A stretch of DNA of 15,092 nt. It comes from an uncultured Prevotella sp. Lineage in GTDB: Bacteria > Bacteroidota > Bacteroidia > Bacteroidales > Bacteroidaceae. The stretch's first letter is position 1; each line of letters begins with the position of its first letter. The notes under the pieces are model-generated. The model saw only the letters and a list, made by a program, of their open reading frames with translations, searched no databases and was not told the origin of the DNA. Below are positions 6,731-13,527 of the stretch, one piece after another. Made by a program: the position numbers and the translations under genes. Location: contig CALCVT010000068.1 of NCBI GenBank assembly GCA_937906495.1, forward strand, positions 1-15,092, in the 5' to 3' direction.

Positions 6731-8164
6731 ATGAGAAAACTGACCTTTTTGGCTGCACTTTTTGCACTAGCAATAAATGCCAACGCACAATCGGCTACAG
6801 ACCCCGTACTGATGACCATCAACGGAAAGCCCATCACAAAAGCGGAGTTTGAATATTCTTTTCACAAAAACGGAAATGTAGACGGCACTGTAGAAAAAAA
6901 GACGGTCAAGGACTACGTTCCTATGTTTGTTAACTATAAACTGAAGGTAGCCGAAGCCGAAGCCCTGCAACTCGATACAATGCAAAGCTTCAGAAAAGAA
7001 TTTCAGACGTACCGAGACATGCAATTAACCCCATACATGGTTGATTGGGCTTTTATTGACTCTACTGCCCGGATGATTTACGACAACACGGTTCTGCGTT
7101 TGAATGGCAAAGACTTGATTGAAACCTCGCATATTTTGATTAAACTCAAACAAAATGCTACTGCAGACGAAAAACTTCAAACCAAAGCAAAAGCTGACTC
7201 CATCTATCAAGTTCTTCTTAAAGGTGCAGACTTTGCCGATTTAGCCAAAAGGTTTTCCGATGACAAAGGCAGTGCAATTAAAGGCGGCCGACTTCCAATG
7301 GTCGGACCTGGTAGTTTTGTCAAAGAATTCGAAGACGCTGCCTATCAGTTGCAAAATGGTCAGATGGCAGCCCCTGTACTCTCTCCATTCGGCTATCACA
7401 TCATTAAGATGGAAAAGCGCCAGCCTCTCGATCCTTACGATAAAGCCAAAACAGAAATTATTACGCTGCTAAAACGCCAAAATATTGAAGAAGCTTCGAG
7501 CGAGCACCATATTCAAAAATTGGTAGAAGCATCTAACGGCCGCCTCACCCGCGAAGCTGTGCTTGATAGCGTTATGCAAGCACAAGTAAAGAATAATCCG
7601 GATTTGCGCTACCTTATTCAAGAATATCACGATGGCTTGCTGCTATACGAAATCAGCAAAAAACAAATTTGGGATACGGCAGCCAACGATAGTGTAGCAT
7701 TAGAGAAATGGTACAAAAAGCACAAACAGCTATATGCTTGGAAAAAGCCACGCTTTAAAGGCTATGTTTACCATTGCAAAGACCCTAAGCAAGCAAAAGC
7801 TGTCAAGAAAATGCTCAAAAAGTACTTGAAGCAGGGTAGCACAGATTGGCGCAAAGAACTGAAACAACAGTTCAACAAAGACTCCATAATGGTAAGCATC
7901 AATGGACCATATCTCTGCCACCAAGGTGAAAACCCCTATATTGATGCTTACGTCTTTAAAAACGGCCAATCGCCACAACCGCTCAAGGGCTTTGCCTACT
8001 CAAACGCCTATGGTAAAAAGTTAAAGCAACCGGCCTCATACTTAGATGCCAAACCTCAAGTTACTACCGACTATCAAGCACATTTGGAACAATTATGGAT
8101 TGACTCTCTGCGCAAAAAATTCAACGTAACGATTGACGAAGCAGTGCTCAGTACCATCAAATAA
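6731..8164 (+). CDS. Periplasmic parvulin-type peptidyl-prolyl cis-trans isomerase
   Basis: A 477-residue exported protein, likely a periplasmic folding factor for outer-membrane proteins that isomerises X-Pro bonds. The signal peptide is residues 1-19 (MRKLTFLAALFALAINANA, cleavage before Gln20 at an A-N-A site). One clear rotamase/parvulin domain spans about 131-230: it opens with SHILIKL, has the inner helix FADLAKRFSDDKGSAIKGG and closes with SPFGYHIIKMEKR. About 280-477 is weaker; WKKPRFKGYVYHCKD (about 337-351) sits where a second parvulin domain could begin, but the remaining motif is lost, so a degenerate domain is inferred. The ATG at 6731 gives the signal peptide directly, while an upstream frame start would run through the guaB terminator. 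It is followed after 82 bp by the SurA-like gene. Confidence 0.9.
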   Translation: MRKLTFLAALFALAINANAQSATDPVLMTINGKPITKAEFEYSFHKNGNVDGTVEKKTVKDYVPMFVNYKLKVAEAEALQLDTMQSFRKEFQTYRDMQLTPYMVDWAFIDSTARMIYDNTVLRLNGKDLIETSHILIKLKQNATADEKLQTKAKADSIYQVLLKGADFADLAKRFSDDKGSAIKGGRLPMVGPGSFVKEFEDAAYQLQNGQMAAPVLSPFGYHIIKMEKRQPLDPYDKAKTEIITLLKRQNIEEASSEHHIQKLVEASNGRLTREAVLDSVMQAQVKNNPDLRYLIQEYHDGLLLYEISKKQIWDTAANDSVALEKWYKKHKQLYAWKKPRFKGYVYHCKDPKQAKAVKKMLKKYLKQGSTDWRKELKQQFNKDSIMVSINGPYLCHQGENPYIDAYVFKNGQSPQPLKGFAYSNAYGKKLKQPASYLDAKPQVTTDYQAHLEQLWIDSLRKKFNVTIDEAVLSTIK

Positions 8165-8177
8165 TCATCAAACAATC

Positions 8178-8219
8178 TATGGCGACAAGCCTACATCTAT
8201 ATGACTGGCCTGTCGCATA
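8178..8219 (+). other. Imperfect hairpin between the two isomerase genes
   Basis: Arms 8178-8191 and 8207-8219 pair over 12 bp with one bulged G and one A/C mismatch; the loop is 15 nt. The downstream sequence is A/T-rich but has no T-run, so this is not a classical terminator. It may affect mRNA processing or stability at the junction. Confidence 0.4.
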
Positions 8220-8246
8220 AAGTTAGTTCCACTATTATATATATCT

Positions 8247-9599
8247 ATGTTCAAAAAACTCCTGTTTGTCATATCCTTTATACTCATTCCCATTCTTTCT
8301 GCAGCACAGAAGAATGTGGTTGATGAAATAATATGGGTAGTCGGTGATGAACCCATACTCCTCTCGGATGTTGAGGAGATGCGCATCAGTTCCGAACTCA
8401 TGGGTACACCTATCGAGAACCCCTACTGCACCATTCCCGAAAGAATTGCAGTGAATAAGCTCTTTCTGCATCAAGCCGAAATGGATAGTATCGAAGTCAG
8501 CGAAGGAGATATCATCCGAGGGGTTGACGAACAAATAAACAGCTATATCCAAACCTATGGTTCACGCGAAGCCGTAGAACAAATTATGGGACGAAAAATC
8601 TCGCAAATGCGTGAGATTCTTAAGAAGCAAGCACGCGAAGGTGAAATGATACGCAACGTTCAGCGCAATATCTCGATGAATGTCAAAGCCACACCCGCTG
8701 AAGTTCGCGAATACTTTAAAAGTTTGCCCACTGACAGCCTGCCTTTTATCCCCACTCAGGTTGAAGTACAAATTATCACTTCGATTCCCAAAGTTTCACG
8801 CACCGAGATAGAACGTATCGAGGGTAAACTCCGCGAATATGCACGCCGTGTAAATAGTGGCGAATCAGACTTTTCAACGCTTGCCAAATTCTACTCAGAA
8901 GATGGTTCTGCCCGTAATGGCGGCGAATTAGGCTATACAGGCCGTAACGAGTGGGTGCCTGAGTTTGCCAATGTTGCCTTTAGCCTTAACGACCCTAAAA
9001 AGGTATCGAAGATTGTACGCACCGAATATGGTTTCCATATCATACAGCTTATCGACAAGCAGGGTAACAAGGTCAATGTACGCCATATTCTGCTCAAACC
9101 CCGTATTGAAGAGAGCGAATTTGAACGTGGCATCGGCCGTATCGACTCCATAGCCAGCGATATCCGAGCTCAAAAGTTTACTTTCGAAGATGCAGCAACC
9201 GCCCTTTCCGACGATAAGGATACACGCAACAATCATGGTTTGATGGCCAACCTCGACAGACAGACATACACAGTCAGTTCTCGCTTCCAAATGAAGGATT
9301 TACCGCAGGACATTGCCAAAGTCGTGGATACGCTCAAAGTTGGAGAAGTATCACGTGCCTTCCGCTACACCAACGAGAAAGGACAAACCGTTTGCGCCAT
9401 TGTCAAACTCAAGAACCGCATTGAAGGACACCATGCCAGCATGACCGAAGACTTCCAGACCCTGCGCGAGGTTGTTGTAGGAAAACGACGCGACGAAAAG
9501 CTTGAGCAATGGATTCAAAACAAAATCAACACAACCTTTGTACGCATCAGCCCTGACTGGCGCAATTGCCAGTTTCAATACAAAGGATGGGTAAAATAG
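8247..9599 (+). CDS. surA: SurA-like periplasmic chaperone/peptidyl-prolyl isomerase
   Basis: A 450-residue protein organised like SurA, the periplasmic chaperone that carries unfolded outer-membrane proteins to the BAM complex. The signal peptide covers residues 1-20 (cleavage before Gln21). It is followed by the SurA N-terminal helical chaperone region (about 25-165, beginning VVDEIIWVVGDEPILLSDVEE), a first parvulin domain at about 171-270 (FSTLAKFYSEDGSARNGGELGY, RTEYGFHIIQL) and a second at about 277-390, opening VNVRHILLKP. The second lacks the usual G-F-HI closing segment, so the first is the more likely active isomerase. The C-terminal helix (400-428) returns to the chaperone module in SurA proteins. 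The ATG at 8247 puts the signal peptide at the N-terminus. The stop is TAG. Family assignment is firm; equivalence to Escherichia coli SurA is inferred. Confidence 0.88.
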   Translation: MFKKLLFVISFILIPILSAAQKNVVDEIIWVVGDEPILLSDVEEMRISSELMGTPIENPYCTIPERIAVNKLFLHQAEMDSIEVSEGDIIRGVDEQINSYIQTYGSREAVEQIMGRKISQMREILKKQAREGEMIRNVQRNISMNVKATPAEVREYFKSLPTDSLPFIPTQVEVQIITSIPKVSRTEIERIEGKLREYARRVNSGESDFSTLAKFYSEDGSARNGGELGYTGRNEWVPEFANVAFSLNDPKKVSKIVRTEYGFHIIQLIDKQGNKVNVRHILLKPRIEESEFERGIGRIDSIASDIRAQKFTFEDAATALSDDKDTRNNHGLMANLDRQTYTVSSRFQMKDLPQDIAKVVDTLKVGEVSRAFRYTNEKGQTVCAIVKLKNRIEGHHASMTEDFQTLREVVVGKRRDEKLEQWIQNKINTTFVRISPDWRNCQFQYKGWVK

Positions 9600-9615
9600 C
9601 CAAACTTTTTGCTCT

Positions 9616-9652
9616 AACGGGCGATGGAAGCACACTGCTTTTGTCGCCCGTT
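9616..9652 (+). terminator. Hairpin between surA-like gene and OstA-like gene
   Basis: A perfect 9-bp stem (aacgggcga 9616-9624, tcgcccgtt 9644-9652) contains a second 5-bp stem (aagca 9628-9632, tgctt 9636-9640) with a 3-nt loop. It lies 16 nt after the stop of the SurA-like gene. The downstream sequence is only modestly T-rich (taagattt), so it may be a leaky terminator or a processing site. It also buries the ATG at 9624, the first candidate start of the next gene. Confidence 0.5.
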
Positions 9653-9689
9653 TAAGATTTCAGCCACCCCCTCTCTAAAGCATATCACC

Positions 9690-11309
9690 TTGAGAAAGCT
9701 ACTTCTTTATATCGTAATCACCCTGTGCACATGCTCTACTGCAGCACCAGCATTAACCAAGATGCTGCAAAAGCCTAAGACTGACAACGACAAAAAAACT
9801 GAACGCATCGTGCTCAAGCATGCCGATAATCTCAGATTTGCCGAAAACGAAATGAATGGTGCACAACGCTTCAGCGGAAATGTTGTGATGAGTCATGCCG
9901 GCATGACCATGCACTGCGACAGCGCAGTACTTTTTGAAGAATCGCAAACCTTCAATGCTTTCGGTAAAGTACGCATTGTACAAGGAGACACGCTCACCCT
10001 TACGGGCGACAGACTGCACTACGATGGCGGCACACAAATAGCCGAGATGCGCAACAATGTTGTAATGACCCACCGCGAACAGATACTCCGAACCGACAGC
10101 CTTAACTACGACCGTATGTACCACGTTGGCTACTACTTTGAAGGCGGAGAACTGGTGGACGGAAAAAGTAGACTCAACTCTGAATGGGGCGAATATCATA
10201 CCGATACCCGCCAAGCGCTCTTTAACTACAATGTCGAACTCAACACACCAAAATTCCGGCTACTTACAGATACCCTGCACTACGACACACAAACAAAATG
10301 GGCCGAAGTGACGGGAAAGTCGAACATATACTCTGGAGAAGACCGCATCTACACCGAGCACGGCTTCTATAACTCCGAATCAGAGATGGTACGCCTTTTT
10401 GATAAGAGCAAAGCCTTTGGAAAAGACCGCATCATGCAAGGCGACACTGTATACTACGACAAGAAAACGGGCATCATGGAAGCCTTTTCTAACGTAACTT
10501 GCATCGATACGAAAAATAAAAATATACTCAGCGGAGACTATGCCTGGTATAACGAGCTCACAGGAGAGGCCATGGCTACAAAACGAGCATTGGCAAAAGA
10601 CTACTCACAAGGCAACGACACGCTCTACGTACACGCCGATACCTTACGCATGTACTCCTTCAACCTCAACACCGACTCAGCCTGCCGCGTACTACACGGC
10701 TACTTTCACACACGCGCCTACCGCAAAGATATGCAAGCTGTAGCCGACTCACTTGTATTTACCACTCCCCACAACCAGATTACGCTCTATCAAGACCCCA
10801 TCGTGTGGAATGAGAACAAACAAATTGTTGGCGAAGAAATAAACATCTTCCTCAACGACTCAACGGTCGACTCTGTTTATGTTGACCGCCAAGCACTAAT
10901 GGCTGAGCGCCTTGATTCCATACACTACAATCAAGTAGGTGCACAACAACTGCGCAGCTATTTTAAACATGGCGAAATCAGCGAGAACCGGGCAGTAGGC
11001 AATGTTCGCGTAATTAACTATCCGCTAGAAAAGGACAGCACCATTCTCTACCAAAACTACGTAGAAACATCGGTAGCCCGCATGTTCATGCAAAAGCGTA
11101 AACTCCAAAAAATATGGGCACCAGCCTCGCACGGCTATTTTTACCCCATAGGCATGGCGCCTCCACCCCACACCTACCTCGAAGGCTTCATTTGGTTCGA
11201 CTACATTCGTCCCATCTCGCCCGAGGACGTATTCAACTGGCGGGGCAAAAAAGAAGACGACAAACTCAAACCCGTTATACGTCGCGAAGCGCCACTGCAA
11301 AAACTCTAA
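9690..11309 (+). CDS. OstA/LptA-like exported protein (LPS-transport type jelly roll)
   Basis: About 540 residues. It belongs to the OstA-like family related to LptA and the N-terminal part of LptD, which form a beta jelly roll bridging the periplasm for lipopolysaccharide. The evidence is a repeated strand pattern: D(S/T)LxYD-type motifs recur at residues 77, 107, 136, 165, 194, 223, 252 and 283, a spacing of 29-31, with GNVVM and GKVRIVQGD segments between them. The C-terminal third is less regular and ends in a proline-rich then charged tail. Start choice: TTG at 9690 gives (M)RKLLLYIVITL..., a proper signal peptide with a likely site after AAPA. The in-frame ATG at 9624 would add 22 residues before it and lies inside a hairpin stem. 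Cys13/Cys15 do not form a good lipobox. The family is likely; the exact role in LPS export is inferred from relatives. Confidence 0.82.
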   Translation: MRKLLLYIVITLCTCSTAAPALTKMLQKPKTDNDKKTERIVLKHADNLRFAENEMNGAQRFSGNVVMSHAGMTMHCDSAVLFEESQTFNAFGKVRIVQGDTLTLTGDRLHYDGGTQIAEMRNNVVMTHREQILRTDSLNYDRMYHVGYYFEGGELVDGKSRLNSEWGEYHTDTRQALFNYNVELNTPKFRLLTDTLHYDTQTKWAEVTGKSNIYSGEDRIYTEHGFYNSESEMVRLFDKSKAFGKDRIMQGDTVYYDKKTGIMEAFSNVTCIDTKNKNILSGDYAWYNELTGEAMATKRALAKDYSQGNDTLYVHADTLRMYSFNLNTDSACRVLHGYFHTRAYRKDMQAVADSLVFTTPHNQITLYQDPIVWNENKQIVGEEINIFLNDSTVDSVYVDRQALMAERLDSIHYNQVGAQQLRSYFKHGEISENRAVGNVRVINYPLEKDSTILYQNYVETSVARMFMQKRKLQKIWAPASHGYFYPIGMAPPPHTYLEGFIWFDYIRPISPEDVFNWRGKKEDDKLKPVIRREAPLQKL

Positions 11310-11355
11310 GGCCTGCAAATACTCAACGAGTATCACCTGTTTTAGTCTGCAGGCC
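11310..11355 (+). other. Hairpin between OstA-like gene and mutL
   Basis: A perfect 8-bp stem (ggcctgca 11310-11317, tgcaggcc 11348-11355) encloses a second perfect 6-bp hairpin (atactc 11319-11324, gagtat 11328-11333, 3-nt loop). It starts at the base after the OstA-like stop codon and ends 42 nt before the mutL ATG. There is no T-run after it, so termination would be weak; a processing or stability role is as likely. Confidence 0.5.
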
Positions 11356-11397
11356 ACAATGCCCCTCCTCATACTCTCAACTCTAAGCATCAAGCCT

Positions 11398-13308
11398 ATG
11401 TCGGATATTATTCAATTGCTGCCTGATTCTGTAGCCAACCAAATAGCAGCCGGTGAGGTTATCCAACGGCCAGCCTCTATTATTAAGGAACTGGTTGAAA
11501 ACTCACTCGACGCCGGAGCTACACACATACAAATAGTTGTTGAAGACGCCGGAAAATCGCTCGTACAAGTCATCGATAACGGATGTGGCATGAGCGAAAC
11601 CGATGCTCGCCTCTCATTTGAGCGCCATGCCACATCGAAAATCAAACAAGCCTCTGATTTATTTGCCTTACACACAATGGGATTTCGAGGCGAAGCACTG
11701 GCTTCGATAGCAGCAGTAGCGCAAGTAGAACTGCGCACACGCACAGCCACCAGCGATTTGGGCACCAACATACTCATCGAAGGCTCAAAAGTTGTGAACC
11801 AAGAAGCTACCAGCTGCCCCGTTGGCTGTAACTTTGCCGTACGCAACCTCTTTTTCAATGTTCCGGCCCGCCGCAAATTTCTCAAATCGAATCAAACCGA
11901 AATGAGCAATATCATGGCCGAATTCGAACGCATTGCACTAGCTCATTCCGACAAGGCCTTCACGCTCTATTCTGGCCAAAATATGATGTTCGACCTTCCT
12001 GAAGGCAACTTCCGCAAACGTATCATCAACATATTTGGCCGCAAAATCGATAGCCAACTCATTCCAATCAATGCCGATACATCACTGGCACACATTAGCG
12101 GCTACATTGGCACTCCAAACGCAAGCCGACGCAAAAATGCGCACCAATATCTCTTTGTAAATGGCCGCTATATGCGCCACCCCTACTTTGCCAAAGCCAT
12201 ACTCACGGCCTACGAACGTCTCATACCCGAAGGCCAGCAAGTGCCCTTCTTCGTAAAGTTCGAGGTCGACCCTTCGCGCATCGACGTCAACATCCATCCT
12301 ACCAAAACCGAGATAAAGTTTGAAGACGACAACGCCATTTTTCAGATTCTGCTTGCTGCCGTACGCGAATCATTGGGTAAATACGGAGCCGTACCTGCTA
12401 TTGATTTTGACGTAGAAGGCTGCCCCGAAATTCCCACATTTGGCTCCGGACCAGCAGATAACGGCCTCACGCCCCCCGAAATTCATATTAACTCCACCTT
12501 TAACCCCTTTTCCTCGTCCGAAACCGGACAACAGCATACCAACCATCACAGCAGCACCTGCCCCTCAAGCCACATCAGTTCGCAGGCACCTGTTGACTGG
12601 CAGCAGGTTTACACGCAGGCTCAACAAACCTCCTCAGCCAATCACCTTACCAATAAGCCTGCCGAAACCTTCGTTTCGCCGCTCGACCTCAAAGACGATG
12701 AAAATACGCTCTTCAACGAACTTCCGCCTAACGAGCAAGCAGGTTGGAACGACACCTCGAGCAATGACTTTATACAATACCAGGGACGTTACATAGTTAC
12801 CCCACTCAATTCCGGATTAGCCCTTATCGACCAGCACCGTGCACACACCCGCATCCTCTACGAACAATACATGCGGCAACTTGCCAATCACAAGGCACCC
12901 TCACAACGCCTGCTATTCCCCGAAATGATTAACTTATCGCCCTCTGAAAGTTTCATCTTCGACCAACTCATCCCCCAATTGCAAGTAGTTGGATTTGACA
13001 TCTCTTCACTCGGTTCCGGAAGCTATTCGATTATGGCCGTACCCCTCGGCACTGAAGGCATTGCTCCCGAAAGTCTTGTAAGTTCCATTCTTCAAGATGC
13101 ACTGCAGGGCGAAGCCAATGCGTCCGAAACAGTGGGCCATGTCATAGCCTGCGCACTTGCACGCAAAGTAGCCATGCCAGTTGGGCAAGCACTCAACAAC
13201 GAAGAAATGAGCCTGCTTATCGAACAACTCTTTACCTGCTCAACCCCCAACCTCACTCCCGAAGGCAATCCCACGCTCGTTGTTATTGACCCTCAAAAAC
13301 TCTTTTGA
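11398..13308 (+). CDS. mutL: DNA mismatch repair protein MutL
   Basis: A 636-residue mismatch-repair matchmaker that acts after MutS has bound a mismatch. The N-terminal GHKL ATPase is intact: ANQIAAGEVIQRPASIIKEL, with the catalytic Glu at residue 31 and Asn35 in ELVENSLDAGA, IDNGCGM (59-65), and GFRGEAL (95-101). The transducer domain contains YLFVNGRYMR and VDVNIHPTKTEIKF-like SRIDVNIHPTKTEIKFED (293-310). A Ser/Gln/His-rich linker (about 340-455) joins it to the C-terminal dimerisation domain. The endonuclease motif DQHA(X)2E(X)4E appears as DQHRAHTRILYE (478-489), with Thr484 in place of the first Glu. ACALARK (about 584-590) and CSTPNLTPEGNP (614-625) are altered versions of the other motifs. 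The ATG at 11398 starts at the standard MutL N-terminus; an ATG at 11359 would add 13 residues. Confidence 0.97.
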   Translation: MSDIIQLLPDSVANQIAAGEVIQRPASIIKELVENSLDAGATHIQIVVEDAGKSLVQVIDNGCGMSETDARLSFERHATSKIKQASDLFALHTMGFRGEALASIAAVAQVELRTRTATSDLGTNILIEGSKVVNQEATSCPVGCNFAVRNLFFNVPARRKFLKSNQTEMSNIMAEFERIALAHSDKAFTLYSGQNMMFDLPEGNFRKRIINIFGRKIDSQLIPINADTSLAHISGYIGTPNASRRKNAHQYLFVNGRYMRHPYFAKAILTAYERLIPEGQQVPFFVKFEVDPSRIDVNIHPTKTEIKFEDDNAIFQILLAAVRESLGKYGAVPAIDFDVEGCPEIPTFGSGPADNGLTPPEIHINSTFNPFSSSETGQQHTNHHSSTCPSSHISSQAPVDWQQVYTQAQQTSSANHLTNKPAETFVSPLDLKDDENTLFNELPPNEQAGWNDTSSNDFIQYQGRYIVTPLNSGLALIDQHRAHTRILYEQYMRQLANHKAPSQRLLFPEMINLSPSESFIFDQLIPQLQVVGFDISSLGSGSYSIMAVPLGTEGIAPESLVSSILQDALQGEANASETVGHVIACALARKVAMPVGQALNNEEMSLLIEQLFTCSTPNLTPEGNPTLVVIDPQKLF

Positions 13309-13362
13309 TACTACTTAATGCACAATTTATCACAATATTTATTGCACAAAGTATCTACCAAA

Positions 13363-13404
13363 TGTGTTATTTCGCCATATAAGATATCCTAACACACAGT
13401 TTTT
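13363..13404 (+). terminator. Weak terminator candidate after mutL
   Basis: A 7-bp A/T-rich stem (tgtgtta 13363-13369, taacaca 13390-13396) with a 20-nt loop is followed three bases later by T5 (13400-13404). It lies between the mutL stop and the ompA promoter. The stem is weak and the loop long, so this is tentative. Confidence 0.3.
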
Positions 13405-13415
13405 GGCAAAAATTA

Positions 13416-13446
13416 TTGGTTACTTACTTTTCTATTGCTACCTTTG
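13416..13446 (+). promoter_or_regulatory. ompA-family promoter (TTG-N20-TACCTTTG)
   Basis: TTG at 13416-13418 and TACCTTTG at 13439-13446 are 20 nt apart, exactly the Bacteroidota -33/-7 arrangement and the same spacing as the guaB promoter. Transcription should begin near 13450-13455, giving a leader of about 75 nt. Confidence 0.7.
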
Positions 13447-13469
13447 TAAGGTAAATAAACGAGCCTTAA

Positions 13470-13498
13470 CCTCAACAATGAGGCAAAATGTGCCCTCA
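13470..13498 (+). other. Two mutually exclusive hairpins in the ompA leader
   Basis: The segment tgagg (13479-13483) can pair with cctca just upstream (13470-13474, 4-nt loop). Alternatively tgaggca (13479-13485) can pair with tgccctca downstream (13491-13498, one bulge, 5-nt loop). Both lie in the inferred 5' leader, about 30 nt before the start codon. A switch is possible but not shown. Confidence 0.3.
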
Positions 13499-13527
13499 AA
13501 CACTGTTAATAGTTTAATCAAACGAAA

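Noticed and set aside
9726..9734. Cys13/Cys15 of the OstA-like protein as a lipidation site
   Set aside because: The residues before each Cys (Thr-Leu, Cys-Thr) do not fit a lipobox; an ordinary signal peptide with cleavage near AAPA fits better.
13319..13349. Three cacaa repeats upstream of the ompA promoter as operators
   Set aside because: The units are only 5-7 nt in A/T-rich DNA with uneven spacing (10 and 14 nt), so chance is enough.
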